Positions 1 to 6,770 of a stretch of 8,383 nucleotides of DNA are shown here, in pieces. A program made the translations under genes and the position numbers. The stretch is from Actinomycetes bacterium. GTDB lineage: Bacteria; Actinomycetota; Coriobacteriia; Coriobacteriales; Coriobacteriaceae. The stretch is from the NCBI GenBank assembly GCA_023441725.1, contig JAEZNV010000127.1, positions 1-8,383 on the forward strand, given 5' to 3'. Positions within the stretch are counted from its first letter, which is position 1; every line of letters starts with the position of its first letter. Under the pieces are notes generated by a model that saw only the letters and a list, made by a program, of their open reading frames with translations, did no database searches and had not been told where the DNA came from.

Positions 1-691
<691 letters not shown>

Positions 692-718
692 GGGTATGTT
701 TTCTCCTCTCGGATGCCT

Positions 719-761
719 GATGCAAGTGCGCGCGATGCGCTCGGCGTTTTTGACTTGCATC
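719..761. promoter_or_regulatory. Perfect 9-base inverted repeat at the thrS transcription start
   Basis: GATGCAAGT (719-727) and ACTTGCATC (753-761) are perfect inverted copies separated by 25 bases. The upstream arm touches the thrS -10 box and covers the predicted start site; the other arm sits just upstream of the ribosome binding site. It could be an operator for a dimeric regulator. It could also be a leader hairpin acting on translation, though a start near 755 would cut into the first arm of the RNA. The dyad is seen directly; its role is inferred. Confidence 0.4.
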
Positions 762-789
762 ATTATAGGCAGGTTGCCTTGGTATACAA
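762..789 (-). promoter_or_regulatory. Candidate thrS promoter
   Basis: On the minus strand a perfect TATAAT (762-767) lies 16 bases downstream of TTGTAT (784-789, three of six matches to the -35 consensus). The expected transcription start is near 755, giving a leader of about 65 bases before the thrS ATG. The -10 is strong and the -35 weak. This separates thrS transcription from the zinc-ribbon gene upstream. Confidence 0.55.
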
Positions 790-790
790 G

Positions 791-821
791 CGCCCGCCGC
801 ACCTTAATGGCACGGCGGGCG
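791..821 (-). terminator. GC-rich hairpin after the zinc-ribbon gene, possible weak terminator
   Basis: CGCCCGCCG (791-799) pairs perfectly with CGGCGGGCG (813-821) across a 13-base loop. It lies 109 bases past the stop of the minus-strand zinc-ribbon gene and directly before the thrS -35 box, where a terminator would insulate the two genes. The minus-strand run after the stem (CTTGTAT) is poor in T, so intrinsic termination would be weak. On the plus strand the stem is followed by ATTTTCT, but no plus-strand gene ends here. Confidence 0.4.
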
Positions 822-929
822 ATTTTCTACGCATGCTTCATCGTGTGGGGGCGGGGTTGCTGGGCGCGCGTGTGGCTTACGCGTGGCGCGCGGCGCCCGT
901 GGCTTGCGGCCGGCCCGTCGATGGATGCG

Positions 930-1361
930 TTACTGGATGCGAGTTCGGCAGTAGGGGCAGACCTTCCAGTGCGCGTCGAGCGGGCGATGGCAGCTGGGGC
1001 ACACGTTGCGAACCTGGGTGTCGCACACGGGGCACACGACAAAATCCTTCTCGATGGGCGCTCCGCACTGCGGGCAGGTGCCGTACTGGGCAAGCTGGCG
1101 CTCGCGCAGGGCCATGTCCAGCTCCTGCTCCTCGCGGTCGGCCGCGTAGGAGTGCGGACGCAGGACCAGGTAGGCGATGAGGCCCACAAACGGGATGAGA
1201 GCGATGATGCCCCATGCCACGTAGGCGCTGGCGCCGCGGCGGCGAGCGTCGATGAACACATAGACGACCGACAGCACGTACAGGGCGATGATAAAGCCCA
1301 CGAAGGCATAGATGACGCCCATAAGCTGCGGCGACATGAGCTCGGAGATGTACTTGGACAT
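930..1361 (-). CDS. Membrane-anchored double zinc-ribbon protein
   Basis: Protein of 143 residues. The N-terminal half has two hydrophobic helices (about 13-36 and 47-68) around a short basic segment DARRRG; the helix-loop-helix ending in a PFVG...LRP stretch resembles the phospholipase D-nuclease N-terminal membrane domain. A charged linker follows (about 72-92, rich in E, R and Q). The C-terminal part has four CxxC knuckles: C96/C99, C110/C113, C121/C124 and C135/C138, the pattern of a double zinc ribbon (DZR) that should bind two zinc ions in the cytoplasm. The ATG at 1361 is preceded by GAAAGG at a spacing of about 9. Proteins of this build are common and mostly uncharacterised, with proposed roles in protein-protein contacts or membrane-tethered regulation. 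It stands alone, divergent from the oxidoreductase operon; nothing here links it to thrS except strand. No specific function can be assigned. Confidence 0.85.
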   Translation of the reverse strand: MSKYISELMSPQLMGVIYAFVGFIIALYVLSVVYVFIDARRRGASAYVAWGIIALIPFVGLIAYLVLRPHSYAADREEQELDMALRERQLAQYGTCPQCGAPIEKDFVVCPVCDTQVRNVCPSCHRPLDAHWKVCPYCRTRIQ

Positions 1362-1462
1362 TGAGGTGTACCTTTCGGAATATTTACAGTCCGGTCAAGT
1401 TTACCACGGGGTTTGTTTATATGGGACTACGGTTGCAAGCGGGGCTGGTGCGGACACAAACA

Positions 1463-1678
1463 TCTCAATCTGTAACAGGTAGGAGCGGAATCCGGGTCTA
1501 GATGTTACAAATCGAGACGCAGGGGTCCCTCCCCGACTTTAAATCTCAATCTGTAACACATGGGACCGATTTTCCTCTCTTACTGTTACAGATCGAGACA
1601 ATGAAAACCGTCCAAACCGAATGTCTCAATCTGTAACAGTTACTCGGATAAAACAGTCCCAGATGTTACAGATTGAGA
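1463..1678. repeat. Array of six 15-base repeats in alternating orientation, 40-base period
   Basis: TCTCAATCTGTAACA occurs identically at 1463-1477, 1544-1558 and 1624-1638. Its reverse complement, TGTTACAGATTGAGA, occurs exactly at 1664-1678, with one change at 1584-1598 and two at 1503-1517. Starts are 40, 41, 40, 40 and 40 bases apart, so the spacers are 25, 26, 25, 25 and 25 bases and differ in sequence. The array fills the middle of the 488-base divergent gap (1362-1849) between the zinc-ribbon gene and the oxidoreductase operon. It could be a multi-site operator, a set of three 55-base hairpins, or a dispersed non-coding element. It is not a normal CRISPR: repeats are short and alternate in direction, and no cas gene is present. 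I see no convincing promoter in the rest of this gap. Confidence 0.85.
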
Positions 1679-1804
1679 CAAATCTCCGACACCGAAAGTG
1701 GCAGACGAGGTTGTCGACGTTGCCGAGTCTCCCCCTCGCCTGCCGTTGGCGGGTGTTGCGGGGCTGTTCGCCGCATTGCCGCCGCGCTGGGGGTGTGCAG
1801 ACCG

Positions 1805-1832
1805 TAGGATAGTCCTATTGACGGCCTGTCAA
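1805..1832. promoter_or_regulatory. Two adjacent short dyads upstream of the oxidoreductase operon
   Basis: TAGGA-tag-TCCTA (1805-1817) is followed at once by TTGAC-ggcct-GTCAA (1818-1832). The pair ends 17 bases before the GTG start at 1850 and just before its GGGAGG ribosome site (1840-1845). The position suits an operator or a small leader structure. No good -10/-35 pair was found nearby, so the promoter itself remains unplaced. Confidence 0.35.
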
Positions 1833-1849
1833 CTCGTCTGGGAGGCACT

Positions 1850-3313
1850 GTGACGGAAACGTTTGATATCGCGATTGTGGGCGCGGGCATCACGGGATGC
1901 GCCATCGCGCGGCAGCTCGCGCGCTATGACCTGTCCATTTGCGTGGTCGAGGCGGCCAACGACATCGCCCTGGGCGCCTCGAAGGCCAACGGCGGCCTGG
2001 TGCACGCCGGCTACGATCCGGCACCGGGCACCGTAAAGGCGCAGGTCAACGCCCGCGGCTGCGAGTTGTATGGCACCTGGGCCCAGGAGCTGGGCTTTTT
2101 GTTTTGCCGAACCGGTTCGATGGTGCTGGGATTTAGCGACGAGGACCGTGCGCAGTTAGAGAAGCTGCGCAGCAATGGCCACGCCAACGGCGTGCCCGAG
2201 CTGACGATCATTAGTCCCGAGCGCATCCACGAGCTGGAGCCGCGCGCGAGTGCCAAGGCGACGTGCGCACTGTGGTGCCCCTCGACCGGTTTTGTCGATC
2301 CGTTTGAGGTCGCCATTGCCGCGCTGGAGAACGCGGTCGCCAACGGCGTGACATTTATGCGGTCCGCGCCGGTGGAAGCGATTGAGGTTGCTGGCGGCGA
2401 GGCTACCGACGGGACTGCGCGCTTTACGCTGGTGACGCCTGCCGGCGATGTGCGCTGCCGCTATCTGATCAACGCCGCGGGCAACGGCGCCGCGGACATC
2501 TCGCATATGGCCGGCGCCGAGGAGTTCCAGATGGTCTGGCGCCAGGGAAACATCGTGGTGCTGGACAAGGAGCCGCGCGCGCTCATGCCGCTCTACCCCG
2601 TTCCCACGCCGGTGTCCAAGGGCGTTATCGTCACGGGCACCGCGCACGGCAACACCGTGATCACCGCGACCGCTGCCGTGCGCGAACCGGGCGATACACA
2701 GACCTATGCGAGCGATGTGAACGCGCTACTGACCGGCGCGCGCAAACTGGTGCCCGATCTGGACACGCGCCGCGTGGTGCGCGCGTTTGCCGGCGGACGT
2801 CCGGTCATTCAGGGGACCAACGACTTCTTTATTGGGCAGTCGGCCGTGGTGCCGGGGCTGTTCCAGGCGGCGGGCATTCAGTCGCCGGGCGTGGCGAGCG
2901 CGCCGGCCATTGCCGAGCGCATGGAGCACGTGATGCGCGAGGCGGGCGTTGCTTTGCGCGAGCGGGCCGACTGGGACCCGATTCGCCGCGCGCCGGACGA
3001 CTTCGACCGCGCGCCGCTTGCGCGCAAGGAGGAGCTCATTGAGTCCGACCCTGCATGGGGGCAGATCGTCTGCCGCTGCGAGACGGTGCCCGAGGCCGAA
3101 ATTGTTGCCGCGATTCGACGCCGCCCGGGTGCGGTTTCGGTCGAGGGCGTCAAACGCCGCTGCCGCGCGGGCATGGGCCGCTGCCAGAGCGGCTTTTGCC
3201 AGAGCCGCGTGGTGGCAATCCTGGCGCGCGAGCTGGGCCGCGACCCCAACGAGGTGCTGCTGGAGGACACTGGCTCGTGGCTCGTTGAGGGACCTTTGAA
3301 GGGGGTGCGCTAG
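1850..3313 (+). CDS. GlpA-like FAD-dependent oxidoreductase with C-terminal [2Fe-2S] BFD domain
   Basis: Protein of 487 residues with the D-amino-acid-oxidase/glycerol-3-phosphate-dehydrogenase fold (DAO family). FAD-binding motif GAGITG is at residues 11-16, with the ribose-binding acid at about E34 and the conserved GASKANGG-LVHAGYD segment at 42-56. The C-terminus is a BFD-like domain: C408-R-C410 and C445...C450 (GRCQSGFC) are the expected [2Fe-2S] ligands. Such proteins oxidise a hydroxyl or amino substrate on FAD and pass electrons on through the cluster. Glycerol-3-phosphate is the likeliest substrate by family and by the two genes that follow; L-2-hydroxyglutarate-type substrates are an alternative. 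The start is GTG at 1850 with GGGAGG only 4 bases upstream; the FAD motif leaves no room for a later start. It is the first gene of a three-gene operon. No glycerol kinase or membrane GlpC-type subunit is visible, so the substrate is not certain. Confidence 0.9.
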   Translation: MTETFDIAIVGAGITGCAIARQLARYDLSICVVEAANDIALGASKANGGLVHAGYDPAPGTVKAQVNARGCELYGTWAQELGFLFCRTGSMVLGFSDEDRAQLEKLRSNGHANGVPELTIISPERIHELEPRASAKATCALWCPSTGFVDPFEVAIAALENAVANGVTFMRSAPVEAIEVAGGEATDGTARFTLVTPAGDVRCRYLINAAGNGAADISHMAGAEEFQMVWRQGNIVVLDKEPRALMPLYPVPTPVSKGVIVTGTAHGNTVITATAAVREPGDTQTYASDVNALLTGARKLVPDLDTRRVVRAFAGGRPVIQGTNDFFIGQSAVVPGLFQAAGIQSPGVASAPAIAERMEHVMREAGVALRERADWDPIRRAPDDFDRAPLARKEELIESDPAWGQIVCRCETVPEAEIVAAIRRRPGAVSVEGVKRRCRAGMGRCQSGFCQSRVVAILARELGRDPNEVLLEDTGSWLVEGPLKGVR

Positions 3314-3314
3314 G

Positions 3315-4679
3315 ATGGCGAGCTTTGAAGTAAATGCCACGATCGCGGCGGACGGCGCCGACGAGGCAGTGCCAACACAGGCGTTCAACGTGGTCGTTAT
3401 CGGCGGCGGACCCGCCGGCATGGCGGCCGCGCTTTCCGCGCATAAGGCCGGCGCGCGTGTGGCCATCGTGGAGCGCGAACAGCACCTGGGCGGAATACTC
3501 CGCCAGTGCATCCACCCTGGCTTTGGCCTATCGCACTTTAAGCAGGAGCTCACCGGCCCCGAGTATGCGCAGCGCTTTATCGACCAGGTGCGCGCGACCA
3601 ACATTGCGCTGTTCTTGGACAGCATGGTGCTTGGGATTGATTCGGGCGAGTCCACGGAAGACGCCACACTCCACACCGTCACGCTCATGAGCCCCGCTGG
3701 CATGTTGCAGCTCACCGGGCGCGCGGTCGTCCTTGCCATGGGTTGTCGCGAGCGCACCCGCAGCGAGATCAAGATTCCTGGCAGCCGACCCGCCGGCGTG
3801 TTTACGGCCGGCCTGGCGCAGCGATACATCAATATCGAAAACCTTAAGCCCGGCTCGCGCGCCGTCATTTTGGGCTCGGGTGACATCGGACTGATTATGG
3901 CGCGCCGCTGCACGCTCGAGGGAATTTCGGTCGAGGGCGTGTACGAGCTCATGCCGTACGCCAACGGCCTGCGCCGCAATGTGAAAAACTGCCTGGACGA
4001 CTTTGGCATTCCGCTGCACCTGTCCACCACCGTCACGCGCGTGATCGGGCACGACCGCGTGGAGGCCGTCGAGGTAAGCCAGGTCGACGAGCATCTTGCG
4101 CCCATTCCGGGGACCGAGCGCGTTGTTCCATGCGACACGCTGCTGCTTTCGGTGGGCCTGATACCCGAGAACGAGCTTTCGGTTGCCGCGGGCGTGGAGC
4201 TGGACCCACGTACGCGCGGCGCCGTGGTGGACCAGAACCTGCAGACGGGCGTTCCGGGCATCTTTGCCTGCGGCAACGTGCTGCACGTGCATGACCTGGC
4301 AGACAATGTGACGACCGAGTCCGAGCGTGCCGGTGCGGCTGCGGCGGCATGGGCGTTGGGGGCTGTCGGCACCGCGGCGGGAGTGGCGGACGCGGGCTGC
4401 GAGCTCACGGTCTCCCCCGCCGGCATCGCAGGCTACGCACTGCCGGGCCGCATTACGACCGTCGGGCTCACTAAGCTCAACTTCCGCGTACGCCGGCCGG
4501 TCGATGCCGCCCGTGTACGTATCCTGGCAGGCGACGAGGAACTGTTTGCAGGCAAGGTCCGCCCGTTCAAACCGAGCGTTATGGAAAGCTTCCCGCTGCC
4601 GGCGAAGGTCATTCAGCAGGCGCTCGACCTGGGTACCAGCGAAATTGTCCTGTCAGTCGATCCCGTCGAGGAGGCATAA
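3315..4679 (+). CDS. NAD(P)/FAD-dependent oxidoreductase (pyridine nucleotide-disulfide reductase fold)
   Basis: Protein of 454 residues with two dinucleotide-binding domains. The FAD motif GGGPAG is at 30-35, the second (NAD(P)) motif GSGDIG at 187-192, and the GIFACGN motif that contacts FAD at 315-321. GGILRQCIHPGFG (59-71) is typical of the GlpA-associated subfamily. No CxxC redox pair is seen, so it is not a thioredoxin or disulfide reductase. The likely role is to exchange electrons between NAD(P)H and the partner GlpA-like subunit. Residues 1-23 are a non-conserved, weakly acidic leader before the first beta strand (FNVVVIG). The ATG lies one base after the stop of the preceding gene, with GAAGGGGG before it, so the two are co-transcribed and probably translationally coupled. 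The C-terminal hundred residues form a smaller domain with no motif that I can name. Confidence 0.9.
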   Translation: MASFEVNATIAADGADEAVPTQAFNVVVIGGGPAGMAAALSAHKAGARVAIVEREQHLGGILRQCIHPGFGLSHFKQELTGPEYAQRFIDQVRATNIALFLDSMVLGIDSGESTEDATLHTVTLMSPAGMLQLTGRAVVLAMGCRERTRSEIKIPGSRPAGVFTAGLAQRYINIENLKPGSRAVILGSGDIGLIMARRCTLEGISVEGVYELMPYANGLRRNVKNCLDDFGIPLHLSTTVTRVIGHDRVEAVEVSQVDEHLAPIPGTERVVPCDTLLLSVGLIPENELSVAAGVELDPRTRGAVVDQNLQTGVPGIFACGNVLHVHDLADNVTTESERAGAAAAAWALGAVGTAAGVADAGCELTVSPAGIAGYALPGRITTVGLTKLNFRVRRPVDAARVRILAGDEELFAGKVRPFKPSVMESFPLPAKVIQQALDLGTSEIVLSVDPVEEA

Positions 4680-4683
4680 GGCC

Positions 4684-5082
4684 ATGAGCACAAACACGAT
4701 CGAGACACTGCGTTTCAACTGCACCACCTGCCCATCCGAGTGCCTCCTGACTGTAAAGGTGGAGCGCGACGCAGACGGCGCCGTGGTAGAGGTGCGCTCC
4801 GTGACCGGCAACAGCTGCCCGCGCGGCGATGCATTCTCGCACCAGGAGCTCACCTGCCCCATGCGCGTGCTCACCACCACTGTGGCCGTATCCGGTGGCG
4901 ATGAGGCGCTGCTGCCCGTACGCACGGCCGAAGCCATCCCGCTGGCACTCCACGCCCAAGCCATGGACCTCATTCGCGGCCTGGTTGTCGACGCGCCCAT
5001 CCGTATGGGCGACATCGTGCTAGAAGACCTTCTCGGCACCAACATCGACCTCATCGCCAGCATGGACATCGACCCAGCCTAA
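4684..5082 (+). CDS. DUF1667 protein, likely small iron-sulfur subunit of the oxidoreductase complex
   Basis: Protein of 132 residues. The N-terminus has C13-TT-C16-PSE-C20 and then C45 (GNSCPRG), a CxxCxxxC...C layout like the [4Fe-4S] site at the N-terminus of molybdopterin oxidoreductases, so a cluster is likely. PMRVLTTTV (59-67) is a family hallmark. The C-terminal half (LPVRTAEAIPL, about 79-89, then a helical stretch) has no cysteines. DUF1667 proteins typically lie directly after a GlpA-like/flavoprotein pair, often near glpK in clostridia and Thermotoga; the same order is seen here. The probable role is electron transfer or assembly within a three-subunit soluble dehydrogenase. The start is ATG at 4684, four bases after the previous stop, with AGGAGG inside the end of that gene. 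It is too short to be a molybdopterin enzyme itself. Confidence 0.88.
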   Translation: MSTNTIETLRFNCTTCPSECLLTVKVERDADGAVVEVRSVTGNSCPRGDAFSHQELTCPMRVLTTTVAVSGGDEALLPVRTAEAIPLALHAQAMDLIRGLVVDAPIRMGDIVLEDLLGTNIDLIASMDIDPA

Positions 5083-5140
5083 GCAGCCAATTTGGGACGA
5101 GGCTCTTTTAGCTACCCCGCCATCCGCCCCGCCCCTCCTC

Positions 5141-5207
5141 AATTGCGGTGAAATAGTTCCTGATTTCCGCCAAAACCCCGGCATCCAGGAACTATTCCAC
5201 CACAACT
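5141..5207. repeat. 67-base hairpin repeat, copy 1
   Basis: Arms 5141-5160 (AATTGCGGTGAAATAGTTCC) and 5188-5207 (GGAACTATTCCACCACAACT) are inverted copies, 17 of 20 matching, around a 27-base loop. The same arms with the same loop length but a mostly different loop recur at 6663-6729. It begins 59 bases after the DUF1667 stop. The arms are AT-containing and not followed by a T-tract, so it is not a classical terminator. Confidence 0.8.
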
Positions 5208-5249
5208 AACCTTGGAATCGGTATTTAGCCTGTGCCTACTTTAGTGCCA

Positions 5250-5409
5250 TTTCAAAACTATGCCGGATTACGGGGCTGATTCGGAGACCCCCATCCATTC
5301 CGGCATTTTTCGATTTTTGATAAGCCTTCTACCTGCGGTTTTAATTTCGCGATTTTTCCTATGGTCATGTAATACAGGTCCAGCCCCGTAATCCGCCATA
5401 CTTCTGAAA
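5250..5409 (+). repeat. 160-base structured element, copy 1 (29-base arms, 102-base loop)
   Basis: The arms at 5250-5278 and 5381-5409 are inverted copies, 26 of 29 matching; their shared inner part reads GGATTACGGGGCTG on the left. The loop is 102 bases. At loop offset 43 it carries AAGCCTTCTACCTGCGGTTT (5322-5341), then an ATTT-GC-ATTTTTCC stretch and TGGTC. The same core sits at the same offset in the element at 6771-6930, whose arms have an unrelated sequence. No reading frame of useful size is present, so a structured RNA or a mobile non-coding element is likely. It is placed on the plus strand because of its hairpin/T-tract. Confidence 0.75.
5262..5310 (+). terminator. Candidate terminator hairpin inside 160-base element, copy 1
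   Basis: GCCGGA (5262-5267) can pair with TCCGGC (5299-5304), with GGGG (5272-5275) and CCCC (5289-5292) pairing inside; ATTTTT follows (5305-5310). The stem is interrupted, so strength is moderate. Its left arm is part of the 29-base outer arm, so this hairpin and the long outer pairing exclude each other. It would end transcription of the three-gene oxidoreductase operon. Confidence 0.45.
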
Positions 5410-5416
5410 CCAGCCC

Positions 5417-5497
5417 ATTTGGGACGGACCTCTTATGGCTACTTTTACCTATCAGCCCGCATGTTTGACGCAGCTAAAATAGCCCCGTCCCAAATTG
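5417..5497. repeat. Third, degenerate copy of the outer arm forming a local inverted repeat
   Basis: ATTTGGGACGG at 5417-5427 is a direct copy of the start of the arm at 5088, followed by a diverged CTCTTATGGCTAC. It is the exact inverse of CCGTCCCAAAT at 5485-5495 in the right outer arm. Three copies of this motif (two forward, one reverse) therefore lie in one 410-base gap, and the reverse copy can pair with either forward one. Confidence 0.6.
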
Positions 5498-5522
5498 ACT
5501 ACCCCGGCATTGGGGATACCAT
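5495..5522 (+). promoter_or_regulatory. Candidate promoter of the Xaa-Pro peptidase gene
   Basis: TTGACT (5495-5500) and TACCAT (5517-5522) are 16 bases apart, matching the -35 consensus well and the -10 at four of six bases. Transcription would start near 5529, just before GAAAGGA (5536-5542) and the ATG at 5550. The -35 box is created by the end of the right outer repeat arm. A short CCCC/GGGG dyad (5502-5515) lies in the spacer. Confidence 0.35.
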
Positions 5523-5549
5523 GGTGGCACTCTAGCGAAAGGATGTTTC

Positions 5550-6638
5550 ATGGCACATGTCGATGACCAGCGCGTGGCTCGCGTGCTCGATGCGCTCGAG
5601 GCTCAGCACCCAGGCGCGCAGCTGCTTGTAAACGACCCGTGGTCGATTTATTACCTGACCGGCTTTTATGCCGATATGTTCGAACGTTTTTGTGGCGTGC
5701 TGCTCGCACGCAATACTGAGCCCGTGATCTTGGTCAACGCGCTACATCAGCTGCCCGAGTACGACAATGTCCGCGTGGCCTACCACAACGACACCGACGT
5801 CGTGACCGACGCCATCGTTCGCGAAGTCGATCCGACCAAGCCGCTCGGCATCGATACCGTCATGCGTTCCGGCTTTTTGATGCCGCTCATGGATCGTCAC
5901 GCCGCCAGCGAGTTCTTCCTGGGCGACTTTGCCGTCACCGCCGCACGCACCCACAAGGATGCCGCGGAGCAGGAGCTGATGCGCGCGTCCTCGGCCGCCA
6001 ACGACGCTGTGATGGCCGACGCTATCAAGCTCGTTCACGAGGGCGTGACGGAACGCGAAATTGCCGACCAGATGCTCGGCCTGTATCGCAAGCACGGCTG
6101 CGAGGGCTTTAGCTTTCCGCCCATCGTGAGCTTTGGCGCCAACGCCGGCGACCCGCACCACGAGCCCGACGATACGGTTCTCAAGCGCGGTGACGTGGTG
6201 CTGTTCGACATTGGCGGGCGTCGCCGCAACTACTGCTCGGACATGACACGCACGTTCTTTTGGGGCGAGCCGGACGAAGAGACGGCACGTATCTACGACA
6301 TCGTGCGCCGCGCCAACGAGGCCGCCGAGGCGCTCATAGCTCCAGGCGTGCGCATGTGCGACCTGGACCGCGCCGCGCGCGACGTGATTGAGGACGCTGG
6401 CTACGGCAAATACTTTACGCACCGCCTAGGACACTCGATCGGTCTTCAGGACCACGAGCCGGGCGACGTCTCGCTCGTCAACGAGCAGGTCGTAGAGCCG
6501 GGCATGACATTCTCCATCGAGCCGGGCATCTACCTCCCCGGCCACACCGGCGTCCGCATCGAGGACCTTGCCCTGGTCACCGAGTCCGGCGTCGAGATTC
6601 TCAACGGCTACCCCCACGACCCAGTCCGCCTCGACTAG
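5550..6638 (+). CDS. M24-family Xaa-Pro peptidase (PepQ/PepP-like)
   Basis: Cytosolic metallopeptidase of 362 residues, predicted to cleave peptides with proline in the second position (Xaa-Pro dipeptidase or aminopeptidase). Residues 1-130 form a creatinase-type N-terminal domain (DPWSIYYLTGFY at 29-40); residues 135-362 form the pita-bread catalytic domain. All five expected metal ligands are seen: D220 (FDIGG), D231 (SDMTRT), H295 (HRLGHSIGL), E324 (FSIEPG) and E338 (VRIEDL), so an active two-metal enzyme is expected. The length fits the short, about 360-residue bacterial group rather than the 440-residue E. coli PepP/PepQ. The start is the ATG at 5550, with GAAAGGA 7 bases upstream. The gene seems to be transcribed alone, between two repeat-rich gaps, with a strong terminator at 6801-6832. 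Which of dipeptides or longer peptides it prefers cannot be told from sequence. Confidence 0.93.
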   Translation: MAHVDDQRVARVLDALEAQHPGAQLLVNDPWSIYYLTGFYADMFERFCGVLLARNTEPVILVNALHQLPEYDNVRVAYHNDTDVVTDAIVREVDPTKPLGIDTVMRSGFLMPLMDRHAASEFFLGDFAVTAARTHKDAAEQELMRASSAANDAVMADAIKLVHEGVTEREIADQMLGLYRKHGCEGFSFPPIVSFGANAGDPHHEPDDTVLKRGDVVLFDIGGRRRNYCSDMTRTFFWGEPDEETARIYDIVRRANEAAEALIAPGVRMCDLDRAARDVIEDAGYGKYFTHRLGHSIGLQDHEPGDVSLVNEQVVEPGMTFSIEPGIYLPGHTGVRIEDLALVTESGVEILNGYPHDPVRLD

Positions 6639-6662
6639 CCCTTACCCAATAGCCCCTCAATT

Positions 6663-6729
6663 AGTTGCGGTGGAATAGTTCCCAGATTGGCCCACAGAGG
6701 CATAATCCAGGAACTATTTCACCGCAACT
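6663..6729. repeat. 67-base hairpin repeat, copy 2
   Basis: Arms 6663-6682 (AGTTGCGGTGGAATAGTTCC) and 6710-6729 (GGAACTATTTCACCGCAACT) match at 19 of 20 positions around a 27-base loop. Arm sequence and loop length equal those of the copy at 5141-5207, while the loops agree at few positions. It starts 25 bases after the peptidase stop codon. Confidence 0.82.
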
Positions 6730-6770
6730 GCCATGGGGCCAAGTCGACCAATTTGAAAGTCTAGAGCTGC

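Larger units (their letters stand above)
5088..5497. repeat. Outer 26-base inverted repeat enclosing the intergenic hairpins
   Basis: The arm at 5088-5113 (beginning CAATTTGGGACGAGGCT) and the arm at 5472-5497 (ending CCCCGTCCCAAATTG) are inverted copies, 24 of 26 bases matching, 358 bases apart. They start 5 bases after the DUF1667 stop and end 52 bases before the peptidase start. Between them lie the 67-base hairpin (5141-5207) and the 160-base element (5250-5409). No convincing target-site duplication flanks the arms and no reading frame for a transposase lies inside, so a MITE-like origin is possible but unproven. Confidence 0.7.

Noticed and set aside
692..929. T-box riboswitch upstream of thrS
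   Set aside because: The leader after the likely promoter is only about 65 bases and no AGGGTGGNACCGCG-like motif is seen on the minus strand.
1463..1678. CRISPR array
   Set aside because: The repeats are only 15 bases and alternate in orientation; no cas genes or leader are in the window.
2726..4426. Long minus-strand open frame opposite the two oxidoreductase genes
   Set aside because: The plus-strand frames have clear family motifs; the antisense frame is a by-product of high GC and has low-complexity composition.
4684..5082. Fragment of a molybdopterin oxidoreductase, suggested by the CxxCxxxC motif
   Set aside because: The protein is complete at 132 residues, has its own ribosome site, and matches DUF1667 features and gene context.
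5088..5497. Insertion sequence
   Set aside because: There is no transposase frame and no clear target-site duplication; only a non-autonomous repeat is supported.
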